Positions 1 to 11,389 of a DNA stretch of 64,000 nt are shown here, piece after piece (the stretch's first letter is position 1; the number at the start of each line of letters is the position of its first letter). The DNA comes from Dermatemys mawii (Eukaryota > Chordata > Testudines > Dermatemydidae), in assembly GCA_007922305.1 (NCBI GenBank), contig ML677386.1, forward strand, positions 6,977,802-7,041,801. Direction: 5' to 3'. A program made the position numbers and the translations under genes. Below the pieces are notes generated by a model. That model was not told the DNA's origin. It saw nothing but the letters and a program-made list of their open reading frames with translations, and ran no database searches.

Positions 1-621
1 AAAGTGATCATTCACAAATGTTTATTCTGGAAAAGTAAGAAAGTATTTCATTCGGCAAATGACCTAGAAAATCGATTTGTCCCCTGAAGAACAGTTGTAC
101 CAGATTTGGAAAATAATTCACTAATTAAACTCTGAAACACGGGAAGTTTAGTCCTCCTGCCCAAAGAGCAAATCTCAACTCAGCCTTAACTGTGGAGGTA
201 TCACTGGCCAAATACACCACTTCGTTGAGCTGAAACATTACTTTGCGGGAGGATGCTTCCTTTAAGATCCTTTGTTTTTGACTGTTTTCCTGCTGCTGTG
301 CCCTTTTCCCCATATCACCAAGCAAAGGTCCCACATCTCAGCAAATGATCTTATGGCAAGGAACTCCAGAGGAACTCTCTCTAAAGCCTGCCACTGCCTC
401 TCACTTATGTAGCCAGAAGTTTTTACTTGATTCATTACAGGAAACTTCTTTCCCTTTGGGCTCTTCATACTGGATCCACAGCCCTTCCTGCCTGTGCAAG
501 CAAAGAACTGATTTTAAGATCCAAACTCAGACATTCACGAATGTCAGCCATGTCATGCCACGGCTACTGAGGTCTGCCAAGTTCAAATACTCTGTCATGA
601 AGTATATAGTTAAGAGTTCAT
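1..621. other. Unique non-coding DNA, nothing recognised
   Basis: The short open frames on both strands here overlap each other and show no domain, signal peptide or splice pattern I can defend. No repeat family is recognised. It ends at the left edge of a MITE. Confidence 0.5.
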
Positions 622-624
622 TCA

Positions 625-882
625 GGCCTTGTCTATGCTACGGGGACTAGAGCTGCATAACTTTTGCACCGTAGCTCTGCTGGCATCACTCTGTAGTGCA
701 GATGTAGCCTACAGCAACGGAAGGGTTTTTTTCCGCTAGCATAGGAACACCTCCACAGTAGCTAGGTCAATGGACGCATTCGTCCGTCAACCTAGCTGTG
801 TCTACACTGGGGGTTAGTTTGGAATAGCTACAGTGCTTGAGGTGAAGATTGTTTAATCTAAATATTAAGTGTAGACCAGGTC
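625..882. mobile_element. Harbinger-like MITE, about 258 bp
   Basis: The left end reads ggccttgtctatgcta and the right end aagtgtagaccaggtc, which are inverted repeats of each other and match the ends of other elements in this window (7177, 12980, 34282). The interior carries tagctaggtc...gacctagct, an inner palindrome typical of this family. The flanking trinucleotides are tca and taa, 2 of 3 matching, so the 3-bp target duplication is eroded. There is no transposase coding capacity, so it is non-autonomous. Assignment to PIF/Harbinger is inferred from the TTA/TAA-type duplications of its relatives. Confidence 0.7.
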
Positions 883-885
883 TAA

Positions 886-3420
886 GTCACCTTCACAGAT
901 GACTCGTTGACATAGTCTCGCCACGGATATAATATGGCTGTGCCCCAGGCTTAGAAGGGCTGAAATATGTGATGGTCTGAAGGTAGGATGGAGGAAGTTT
1001 CCAGCAGTTCAAGATATTACTCTACAAGACCCACACGATCCACTTCAGCTACCTTACCTCTGTGTTTCAGTGGCAGATGGAATCTCTAGCAGACTAAAGC
1101 AAATGCCTGACTCACCAGCAGAGCTCTGCTGATGTTGTGTGAGAATGAACCACAAGCACCCACATGAATTTCCTTAACAAATAGATGCCCTTTTTATCAA
1201 ATGTAGAGGAGATTTCACAGTGGGAGTATTCCAAACAGCAACCAACACACTTCTCACTAGCTGCTCAAAGACTGCTCTGCTCCATAGCACTAAATCTAGC
1301 CAATTTGACTGAACTTGGGTGCAGGTTGGAATATTAGTTGCCACAAATGTCTCATTTTATACTGATCCCAGACACGGCCAACCAGTCGGAACACAGTCAA
1401 TCACCTGGACTGAAGTTTAGCCCATATACTGTGATGCGATTAAACCTTTAATTGCTGCAAAGAACACATCTAACAACTTATGTCTGGATTCCCCAATCAA
1501 GATTGCACCAAGACGTTTTAAAAGCTCTCAATTTAGGGTACAAAATAGCCTAAACATCAATTATTATATTCTCTCCAGAAGGACATTCTGGCTATTTCTG
1601 AATGGCTGCCTTAGCAGCATGAGGTGAAACCATAGTAGAAATTTGGGCACAACTGCCTGATGTTATTGATTCCAGTCAACAAACGGAGCAGTGTAATCTG
1701 TCTGCTTTTGTTCCGTTCACTTGGTGGTGTGTTCTCATTAGCCCCCCATGGATAGTCAACCTGTCAGGAGGTCTGCACTCCAACTGCCTGACCTCTGACT
1801 TCAACTCATTCTTCCACAAATTAATTTCCCAAATTGACAAATTAAAGTGCACAGAATGCCCAAGGTCACTAAATCACACTGGGTTCTGGTAAATGTCAAC
1901 CAGCATTGGAAGAAAAAGAGGAGGGTCCGGGGAGGGGGAAGAGTAGGGGAGAAAGAAAAACAAAATGCATTAATTGGAAAGAAATGAAAGAAAAATTGAC
2001 TTCTATATCTCTGATTTGAAGATGTGACTGTTGGTCTGTCTCATTAAAAATATATTTTGACAAATCAAAGCAAATGGACCAGGACAAAGCTCATTCCTGC
2101 TTGGGCAGGATGTCTTGTGAAGTAGGCATGACTGTGGAGAATGATGGGTCCTATGCACAGGGCTGAAGCTCTAAGGAAGCAATGCTTCTCCTAAGGCCCC
2201 AGCTTCTATGTGGTTGGTTAGGGTTTATAGGTTGAAAGAGTTAAGTGAGACAATTTGGACTAGATGCTTGTACAGTTCCTCACACTGCCTACTATCTTAC
2301 TTCTGTGACTACGCCATTTGAGATCAATGGGACTACTCATAGAGTGAGGCACTACACAGCCAGAGTATCAGGATCTAGTCCAGAAGTCCCCAGAATTGAT
2401 GAAAACAACACAAGCAATGGAGATGGAAACCTCTGGACAGGCATGGTTGTACAATGATCAGCTGCTCCACTGCTGCCTCCTCCCCTGAGCGTGCCGCCCC
2501 TCTGCTTCTCCCCTCTCCCTTCCAGGCTTGCTGCGCGAATTGGCTGAGAAGGAGAGAGGTGAGGACTGTAACATTAGCTTTCATAGGGTATGGCCAAATT
2601 CTGTCACTTTTACTCACACTGAGTAGTACCTTACTCTCCCAATAGCCCTACTGAAAAGAATGACATTATTCATGGAGTGAGGTGCTACTCCTGGTTAAAG
2701 TGGCCGAATTGGGTTTAGTGGATGCAATCTGCAATTGTATTACAGGTCTGAGCTTGTTATTTTATCAATATAACATTTTATCACCATGTAACATATACAT
2801 GACAGAGGCCAACAAATAGGAACAGTTAATCCACCTTTGTTGCTTATAAGAACATCCTTCCAATGAGTTATGTCCTCACTGGATTGCAATGCAGTGCTAT
2901 TCTCTAGTCATTGGCAAGCAGGGAATTGAAATTTAACTTCTTCCTGAATTAAAACAAAAATATACTTTTGTGTAATGTGGGTTTGTATTCCCACTAGTCT
3001 TCTCAGTCCTACTGTATCACAGAAGAGCTAGGGGAGATACTTACTGGCTAACAGGACTAGAAATGAGAGAGAAAGTCTTGTATCTTTAAGTCCCCGGTTT
3101 ATATTTATATGGGGTTGGTAGTTACCCAAAAGTTACCATCTGATGGCTGTGGTGTGACATTTATTTGGTGGCCCAGCTGAGCCTGCAGCAAACAGGTGTC
3201 TACATCATGAAAAACCATAGCACACTTGACACGGTTGTCAGCCTCAGCAAGGAGGCCAAAGAGAGCAACTGAGCTACCTTCTCTCTCTCTCTCTCCTGAA
3301 GATGCTCATCACAGGTGAGGATTCAGGTAGCACACTGGAGAAATTAGCATTGTCCCTCTGTACGCTATACCTCTTTTGTGGCTAAATGCAGGCCCTAGGC
3401 CTCCAAGAGAGCACCATTCA
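886..3420. other. Mostly unique non-coding DNA with degenerate palindromic fragments
   Basis: No gene is visible. A purine-rich stretch lies at 1905-1990. Two short degenerate pieces at about 2290-2365 and 2570-2695 contain the 'tcaatggga...ggagtgaggtgctac' phrasing of a dispersed repeat that recurs through the window. A (CT)n tract lies at 3279-3296. The remainder is unassigned. Confidence 0.45.
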
Positions 3421-3429
3421 CCAGTGTTA

Positions 3430-3545
3430 AAATCACTTTGGACCACATTCTGTAGCGTTATTCACACAACTCATGCAGAATAGTAGCTTTATTCCACAAA
3501 TAGCCCCACTGAAGTCAATGGGAACACCCAAGGAGTGCTAAGAAA
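3430..3545. repeat. Dispersed 'gaagtcaatggga' repeat fragment
   Basis: The segment contains ccactgaagtcaatgggaac next to 'cacattctg' wording. The same phrases recur at about 33330, 37060, 39490, 51720 and 61680. It is a degenerate non-coding dispersed repeat whose autonomous parent is not visible here. Confidence 0.45.
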
Positions 3546-4747
3546 CCGCAGCAAGTGTCAGCATGTGGGCCTTTAAATCATAACGGAGTAGACTGTGACA
3601 ATAAGCCCAGCCCTGAGCAAGGGGTGGTGCATCAGCTGTGTGTGGCCCACGGAGTCACTGTGACCCACAGGCATACCTCTGGGTCACCATTCCTCCTTGG
3701 CTGCCCTCTTGCCTCCAGAGAAGTAGTTATTTCTTGCTGCCCTGCACCAATAGTAAATTACTACATCACCCACCCACCTGTACTGACTCAGCTACTCTGG
3801 CCAGGGAGTAAAGGGATGGAGCCAAGACACCACTCATTCCCTGCCCATCCCCCATTCTAGCGAAGCAGTAAAACAGGGAAATAGTCCCTCTTACTCATAT
3901 GCCTGGACCTAAGCTCTGGATAACCCACGTAGTCACACAAGGGGAATTCTTACTACCTTGAACAGACATATAGCGTGAGTCACAATCTAGCCCAAAGTAA
4001 ATATCTAGGTAACGCTTAGTGGTAGGATAATTTAGATATGAAATGGTGCATATCTCCTTTAAACTGTTTGCTTTATTTTCCCTTCCTGTTACCAACAAGT
4101 AGAATACAGCACTATAGCAAAGAATCATTCTGAGTGTTGTCTTTTTTTTTTTTTGCCTAACATTTTGTGTTACACCCTGCATTAATTATCCAGCACCTCC
4201 AACATCGAACATTTCAGCTCACAAAATTTGTTCCTCCAAAATGATCATGTCAACAAAAATGTCTTAATGTTACTTTTAAGGCCACTAATTGATTCTGCTG
4301 CCTTGATATCCACTTGCAAGACATTCCAGAGCCGAGAAACATTAACAAGCAAATGCTCTGGCACCAGCTGTCTTAAGCCTAACTCTAGTCTCCACCAAAA
4401 GACTGGCATTAGATGTCTTCTCATTTTACATGTTTTCATTTTTACAACATTCCATAGTTTTGAAGCTACTGTAGGTTGGGTAAGAAGTGGAGCTGGTGAC
4501 CTAAAAATTGAATCTTACTTCAGTCTCTTCTTTTGGGGAGAGGGAGGGAGGTGACAATGATGGAGAAAAATTCTTTAATATGAAATTATATGCATAATCT
4601 TCTGCCGAGTACAATGGGTACATGACATGGATTCATCTCACAAGACATGTACATGAATCACTGGGGTAACAAGATATATTTCCCTTTCCCCAGGACACTG
4701 TCTAAACTCGGAAAATGAGGTATGTTTAGCAAACATGTTAGCTAAAA
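3546..4747. other. Unique non-coding DNA
   Basis: Short open frames on both strands have no recognisable product. A poly-T run of about 14 lies at 4141-4154. Nothing else is recognised. Confidence 0.45.
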
Positions 4748-4788
4748 TATATATATATATAGTAGTGTGTGTATGTGTGTATATATAT
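4748..4788. repeat. (TA)n/(GT)n microsatellite
   Basis: Alternating TA and GT dinucleotides form a compound tract immediately left of the LTR-like element. A TA-rich tail (gtatatatgtat) also follows the element's right end, which suggests the element landed in a pre-existing TA repeat. Confidence 0.8.
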
Positions 4789-5404
4789 TGTGACGGAGTC
4801 AGACCAGAAGGATATAGGAGAGTGCTGGAAGGCAGGTATATTAGTCTCAGGATGTGCAGGTCCCTGTTCCCTGGATAGCCAAACAAAGGCTACTCCAGGC
4901 CAATCAAGACACCAGGGGCCAATTAAGAATCTTCTGGAAAGGAGTAGAAACAGCTAGCTTGATTGGGACACCTGAAGCCAATCAGGGACTGGCTGAAACA
5001 AGATAAAAACCTCCCAGTTAGTCAGGTGGATGTGGGTGTCAGGAGCTGTGGAAGGAAGTGGTGCTGTTGGTGAGACGAGTGGTGGACAACATATCATACA
5101 GAAGGAAGGAGGCCCTGAGGTAAGGGTGAAGTGGAGTTTGAAGAAGTGGGGACTGCTGTGGGGAAGTAGCCCAGGGAATTGTATTGTGTTTTGTGGATAA
5201 AAGGTTAGCCATCTTAGCTGATACTATTAGGGTCCCTGGGCTGGAGTCCAGAGTAGAGGGAGGGCCTGGGTTCCCCCCTTTTCTGCCTCCCTTAATTAGT
5301 TACTGAGAAAGGGAGGTCACTCTGGGGCCTAGATGAGTTTCTGAGGCCCCTAAATCTGCCAGGAAGCACAGGACCCACCAATACAGACTCGGAACTTTGT
5401 CACA
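4789..5404 (+). mobile_element. Solo-LTR-like repeat, about 616 bp
   Basis: It starts with TGTGACGGAG and ends with CTTTGTCACA, giving TG...CA ends with a 6-bp terminal inverted repeat (TGTGAC/GTCACA), as in LTRs. Inside are CCAAT-type motifs (gccaatcagg near 4980) and an AT box, gataaaaac, near 5004. The 3' portion (aagcacaggacccacc, then ggaactttgtcaca) agrees with a repeat I recognise from turtle genomes as an LTR. No internal retroelement domain lies beside it, so it is probably a solo LTR. The flanks are TA-repeat, so a target duplication cannot be read reliably. Confidence 0.6.
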
Positions 5405-6044
5405 GTATATATGTATAAAAAACACTACTTAGAACCTAGTATAGACAAAGAGAGAGGTGTTTAAAAACATGACAGCTAAAGTTGATTAGACCAGCTAACA
5501 TGTTTTTAGGCACCACTCTCTTCATCATAATTGTTAATCAGTGTCTAAATCATATTAGCTAGCACATTTGCTAAACTCATCTAGTTTTCATAGTCTAGAA
5601 GGGCCCAAGAGGGCCTAGAATGGTAGTGTAATTTTTAATGCATTGCACTGACCATTTTGAAACATGCATTCAAAATACAAACCCTTAATTTTAACATGTA
5701 ATTCTTCCACAGTTTCCTTGCCGTCTTAGGTTGTAGCAGTATTCTCATGAGTGCCAGTGTTCCCTCGGAGTGTACCTGATATATTGGTAAGGATTTCAGA
5801 TGAGTGTTTTGCACCAAATATTTGGTATGTTACCAAAGTTGTTAAACAAACACAATTGAAACTCCCAGTGCCACTATCTAGCACTCACGTTTGATTCCTC
5901 ATTACATTCAGTGACTTCAAATAGAAATTCAGACCCACTCTACAGCCCTGTGTGTTTCTTTCTGCAAAGCACATAGTTTGCACATTAAGGTAAATCTTAC
6001 AAACCACAAAGAGAAATAAGAAAAATCCACTAGTTCACATTATT
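5405..6044. other. Unique non-coding DNA
   Basis: AT-rich sequence without a recognisable repeat or gene. A 60-codon frame on the minus strand at 5635-5817 has no supporting feature. Confidence 0.45.
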
Positions 6045-6155
6045 GGCTAGATCCTAGATACTGTAATTTATACCAATATAAATCGGGTGTAACCCCATTA
6101 GCTTCTGTAGTGCTACTCCAGATTTTATACTGGTGTAAATGAGATCAGAATCACT
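6045..6155. repeat. Degenerate palindromic MITE-like repeat
   Basis: The left half (atttataccaatataaatc) and the right half (gattttatactggtgtaaat) are inverted copies of each other, and the ends resemble 'tgattctca...gagaatca'. It belongs with the palindromes at 31446 and 50490. Confidence 0.5.
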
Positions 6156-6625
6156 TTAGAGCAGACCGCCACTCACAATCTTTAATGTAAGTTACGATTG
6201 GGATATACTGTTTTCAGGGCCATAAACTAAACAATAAAAATCAAGTCAAAAAACAAAAACACCAGAAAGTTAGAAAAGAAGGAAATATCATTTATATTAA
6301 CCAAAGATTTATACTTCAAGTAATCCAGCAAACTTGTCAGTCTTACATGCAGAGCCAAGAAAATCAACCCTAGATCCCAGAAATTACGCTACATATCATA
6401 TAACCCACCGGCATGTTAATACCCTTTCCTTTTTAAATCTTTGGTCTCCCTTTGGAGTCTAGCCTTTAAGTGACATGTTGCAGGCTCAGCTTTCTTTTTG
6501 AGCTGGCAAGTCATCCAGGAAAGAATGGGTAGGATGTCAATCTTAGGGGGCTATGCAGAAAATGCTGAACTGGAATCTGCACATCGTCACTTTATAGTGA
6601 GATATAATAAATTAATATCTCATAC

Positions 6626-6725
6626 TCAGAGGGCAAGATCCTAATTGATTTCAGTGGGGATATGCTAAAGATCTATGTTGATTTATATGAGGTGAGGTTC
6701 TAGTCCATAATACTGAAGACTTAGG
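6626..6725. repeat. Degenerate dispersed repeat fragment
   Basis: It contains gggcaagatcctaattgatt and tcagtgggg, the same vocabulary as the other 'tcaatggga' fragments of the window. Boundaries are approximate. Confidence 0.35.
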
Positions 6726-6739
6726 CCCTAACTAAAGAT

Positions 6740-6753
6740 TCTTTCTTTCTTTC

Positions 6754-6785
<32 letters not shown>

Positions 6786-6790
6786 TTTCT
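6740..6790. repeat. (CTTT)n microsatellite
   Basis: About twelve CTTT units with one interruption (ttctctttct), followed by ttttctctc. Confidence 0.95.
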
Positions 6791-7176
6791 CTCAGCAGCT
6801 ATCATCATAGTACCTAAGTGCCAAAGTCAACAACATTACTCTGGTTTTACACCATATAACTAAGATCACAATCTGCCCTGTATGCACAGCAATCAGTACT
6901 GAACAATCTCTTTATAGTCTTTGCAAAAGTGCAAACCCAGAGAAGTTTGCTGAAGGAACAGTCAGTTCTAGGCATGACTATTTCTCTGTCCCCCTGAGTT
7001 TATTGTGTACCTGTTCGAAAATCGTAAGTACGTGAATTACTTCACATGAATCCAGTAACGGCAAATAGCTTCTTAAAAGACTCTCTACAAAAACCTCACT
7101 GTAAATTCAGTGGCGAAAAATAATCAGAAATCAACAGAATATGGGAAAGCAGGTGGCAGCTTCAATGGAATTGTTA

Positions 7177-7408
7177 GAGCTGATCTACACAGGAAAATTT
7201 ACCAGTATAATTATGCCACTGTAGTTATAGAGGTATAATTTCCCATGGGGACACTTATGGGCTTTGGAAATGGTATCAGCTAAACTGGAAAAAGGCATTC
7301 TTAATCCAGAAACAAAACGTCCACACAGAGAGTTATACCCTTATAACTATAGTGGAATAATTGTGTTGATATAATTATGCTGGTAAATTTCCCTGTGTAG
7401 ACCAGGCC
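7177..7408. mobile_element. Harbinger-like MITE with TTA target duplication, 232 bp
   Basis: The terminal inverted repeats are long. The left end begins gagctgatctacacagg and reads on as aaatttaccagtataatta. The right end in reverse complement begins ggcctggtctacacaggg and reads on as aaatttaccagcataatta. Inner sequence (actgtagttataga versus actatagttataag) extends the match to about 65 bp per arm. TTA occurs directly on both sides (7174-7176 and 7409-7411), the 3-bp target duplication expected of PIF/Harbinger transposons. There is no coding capacity. Confidence 0.8.
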
Positions 7409-7411
7409 TTA

Positions 7412-9063
7412 GCACAGAAGCCTGGGACCAGAGAGGTATGAAGAATGAATTACGCTCTCCCATCTGGAGGTGGTCAGTCTAGCTCACAGCTGAGACATAC
7501 TGGTAGTGCAGTGTGGAGAACCTTGCACCGTCACTTGACCATACTATAGTTGTTCTGTAAAGGAATACAGACCTTTGATCTTCAGTCCTGTATCACTGAC
7601 GTGCACTAAATTAATTCAAGAAAAATTATCAGTGAGTTAACAGGGTCTGGTTCCACTGAATTAGGCTATTAGAAGCTGACCCTGCAGTCATTCATTACCC
7701 AAAACCTCTATCATAAGGTATCAATTACACTGAGTTTGCCATTAGTCCTATGCTTAAGCCACTATTATGGCCTGAATAGCCACAGCAGTACTAAAGGGAT
7801 GTAAAGTGCACAGCAAGAATGGCAGCAGCTGGAGGAATTCTGCCTGCAGAGGGAGGCAAAATGTCTCCTGCTGTGGAGGGGAACATCTTTTGTGCCTCTT
7901 GAGTTTGAGGTGTAGCATACACTGCAATCTTGGTTGACTGCTTTCCATAAAGTGGTGCAGAAAGGGATGGGGGCATGGCTTTGTCATGCTCCCAGAGCCC
8001 TCTGGATTTCTTGTCCCACCAATAACACAAGCATGTTAACACCCCTCTTCCCACCCCACACTTCCCCATAAAGCCTGACACAATATGGATCTTAATGACT
8101 TACACAGCAATTTGTCAAGGAGTTTTTTCAAGGAGTTACCTATCACCTTATAAAGTTAATAAAAAGTGGAGAATCTGGAAAACTACCTACCTCCTGTGTT
8201 TGTTATGGTTTGTTTATACATGCATCCAAGCTCTTTTCACTGTAAACTGACAGGAAAAATAGTCTGTCGCTGACACTTTGCTGTAAAGGAATACAAGCAC
8301 TATCAGCTGTGGTTAGCTTTAAATTAACAGGGCAGACAAGGGAGTGTGGAAAATTGTGTAGAAGGGACTTTTCTCCCTTCCCCAAACCTTGGCTGACAAA
8401 AGTCATTTCTCTTAAAGAACTGTCTGCATCATTTATTCTATTCGGCTACTTTACTAGGACACTGTGGGCCTCATTGTCCCATTTGGGGAGCAACGCACAT
8501 GTATTCATCACAGTACAAGGGTGAACCTCGCCTTTTCAAAGCAAAGGTCAAACTTACACCAAAGATATACTCCTGTGCTTCCATTATGAACAAGGCAGTG
8601 GTGGAAAATAAGGTGTGAAGATCCATGGGGGGAGTTGTTGACTTTTTCATTCCACAGAAGAAATGGAGGTGGTCTCTTATCAATGAGACATGATCAAAGC
8701 CTAATCCCTTCCTCAGTATCCTTCCCTCAACAAAGCAAAAAGTGAGTAGGTTATAACTCTGATAGGTGACTTTAACTTGTACCTTTTCCACTCTAAGCAT
8801 GGGGCCATCAGGTATTTTTCAACAAGCCCAGTCTCTTGCTAAATGATGGAGAGCTCTGCTGCTTCCAATCAACAAATCCCAAAGGCCCTGCCAATGTCAG
8901 GTCTCATAGTGTATTTGACGAAGAGGGTTGAAACACTTTTATGTCATAGCTGTCCTGGCCACCTTACTAGGGCTGGATCTATGTTAGCCTGAACCATTTT
9001 AAAACCACATATAAAACCACTTCAGCAACCATAGCACACAGCTACCACAGTAATTAAAAACAA
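7412..9063. other. Unique non-coding DNA
   Basis: There are several 60-110 codon frames on both strands (for example minus 8471-8800), but none has a recognisable domain, and stops interrupt any extended frame. No repeat is recognised. Confidence 0.45.
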
Positions 9064-9087
9064 TAGATAGATAGATAGATAGATAAG
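9064..9087. repeat. (GATA)n microsatellite
   Basis: About five tandem atag units, followed by gataagattagatt. Confidence 0.9.
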
Positions 9088-9309
9088 ATTAGATTCAAGC
9101 AAATGTTGAAATGTCTTCTTCCATTCACTAGAAGTGGGGGAGATTCCTGTCTCTTCACCAAACACACACAACCCCCCTGTACTTGAAATCTCATTAAAGG
9201 ATTATGCTTTTCCAAATAACACATAAATGAATGCTAAAAATGTTTACCTAGACTATAATAAACCTCTTCTACTTGTGACTTGGGCCCACATTGTCCTTTC
9301 CCCTTACAG

Positions 9310-9805
9310 ACACAGAGGGATGCTGACCAGGTAGATTTATCTAGGGGGACACAAAAGATTGTGAGGAATCCCCACATCCATAGCATTGTTGCCCCGCTCC
9401 ATGGATCCCATTGAAGATCTTCTGAGAGAGGAAGCTAAAGTGGGGTACAACTTCAGTCACAGCTTTGATGGCGTGGAGCTAGGACCCACAAGCGGAGCAA
9501 CAATTGGGACAGGAGGTGATAAGCCTCTGAAGCAATGGCTCTTGGAACAGCAGCTGCTGTTGTATTTTCTAAGACAGCTGAAACAGCTGGTAAGCTGTGA
9601 ACTGGGCTTGTTGCTATTAAAACAGCCTTATCAAAACCCCTATCTTTCCTCTCTTGTACAGAAGGTGGCCACCAGTGATTTCAAGTTTTTTGCAGAACCA
9701 GATAGGGATGGTAAGAGAGAAAAAGCTTTGAGAAATTTTACTTCTCTGGGTTTCAGGGTGGATGGACCAAGAGTAGAGTCATTTTCTAAGGTATACTCTC
9801 CCTGA
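9310..9805 (+). other. Exon-like open frame of unknown nature
   Basis: A frame is open from after a stop at 9362 to 9805. The first ATG in it is at 9401 (MDPIEDLLREEAK...), and a TTG-initiated reading from 9386 gives 139 codons. What makes it worth listing is the splice-like context. A pyrimidine-rich tract ends in ttacag at 9309, and ctg|gtaagc lies at 9589/9590. A second tract, cctctcttgtacag, ends at 9661, and atg|gtaaga lies at 9710/9711. Read that way, there would be an exon of up to 280 bp, a 72-bp intron and a 49-bp exon. I do not recognise the protein. It shows no signal peptide and no clear motif, only a Leu/Gln-rich stretch around WLLEQQLLLYFLRQLKQL. It could equally be chance, or a fragment of a transposon or pseudogene. 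Confidence 0.2.
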
Positions 9806-11389
9806 GAAGCATGCTTCAATTATTGTTGATTGAAAAGCTCTCAAGAGCCATTTTGACACTGGTAAATCACCCCATGCCTGCAGAAAATCTGCCTGTTTGA
9901 AAGGTACACTGGATATATAGTTCTTGCTGGAAAGGGTCTCCTAATGGGAGGGTGTTCAGAGAAGTTGCTTTGAAATCTGCACTGTTTTGATTTTTAAAAC
10001 ACATATTTAACAAATGTAACTGTGATAATTAGGAACATGTCAACTGCTCATGCTTCCTGTTCAAATTTCCGTTTTTATTTTTGAAGTTCAAGTACATCTT
10101 GATTGTAGTAGATCAAAGTGAGCAAGTGCAAAAGGGGTGTAGGGAGGACAGATGGGGAGAACTCAGAACAGAACTGAAAACTAGCATCACTGCAAAATGT
10201 AGAGGGGGTCTTAAATAATGGGACTGACTCGAGAGCTCCCCCTTCCCCAGGAGAAACTGATTATATTTAAGAACCTGGTTCCCATTTACACTAGCAGATC
10301 CAGGTTGCAGTCACTTTTTAATGGATTAATTTCTGATTGCTAGTAGGAGGATGAGTATTTTCATGACCCTGCCTCAACTCTCCACTTCCCTCCTGCTCCC
10401 CAATTGTATTTAACAATGATACTATTTTTATTCAAGCATTCAATAATACAAAAAGTACAGCTTAATGTAAGTCGCAGCTTGCCAATGTCTGCCATGCCCC
10501 CTGGCCTGCAGGTCTCTGCAACCACATGCCACTATGACAACTGCTCCACACAGGGGCTGCAAGAGGCAGCTACTCTGTCCTGCCTTTCCCCGCTCTTCTA
10601 TGCACAAAGGAGGAAATTTGTGTGTGGAAGTGAACTACCCGCATCCAAAGCAGTGTGTGTACAACATTCTCATACCAACTTCGCCACCACTCACACCGAT
10701 ATAATTACACGTGTAGGAGGATGTCATTCTAACCCCTTCGCACCCTGTCAGAAAGGGCACAGCTACAATACAGTTAGCTGCAGCTTGTCATTCCGGGTTT
10801 TGTTCAGCTGTTCCCCTGTGTAGCTGAGAGTAGCCAGCCTTATGGAATGAAAGGAACATACTGACTAGTTAATCTAATGTTATTTTATTCCCTGGAAAAC
10901 AACTGGAGTTTGTAGGTTGGTTCAAATTAACCTAACCTGACTATCCAGGGATTTAATTTTTTTTAATTTTTTTAATTTTTTTTGTGAGCATGGTAACCTG
11001 AGAGAAACCATCTCTGCAAAACGTAAGAAACATAAAAATCCCTCGAAGGAGAAGTTAATTATCTAGTGTTACAAGATACCCCTTTAGAGGTTTCAGAAAT
11101 GTGGCTACCTTTCCTTCTCTGATGACTGGTATGTGTGTTGCCTTTCTGCTTATTGCTTCCTGCTCCCTGTTCCTTTCTGATTCCTGCTCCCTGAACTCAG
11201 TGGTCTAGTTCCTGCGCGGATGTGTACACAGCGTTGGGTGTGTCAGTTTCCTTGTGTTTGGGGATTGCTATTCTGGGTGCATTGGAGTGTAACATTATAG
11301 TAATGAGTGCTTCAATTCTGTACCCTATGCTGATTGCATATACTTCGGCTATTGACTGACAATATTTTATTCCGAATTTTCAGAAATAT
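9806..11389. other. Unique non-coding DNA with a T-rich low-complexity tract
   Basis: No gene is recognised. Imperfect (aattttttt)n repeats lie at 10951-10983. The 139-codon plus-strand frame at 10404-10823 is Cys/Ser-rich without a domain and is probably chance. Confidence 0.45.

Noticed and set aside
6740..6790. Tandem array as a CRISPR-like array
   Set aside because: The 4-bp CTTT units have no spacers, so this is a microsatellite in a eukaryotic genome.
10404..10823. 139-codon plus-strand frame as a gene
   Set aside because: There is no recognisable motif, splice context or codon pattern. Its Cys/Ser/His-rich composition reflects the local base mix.
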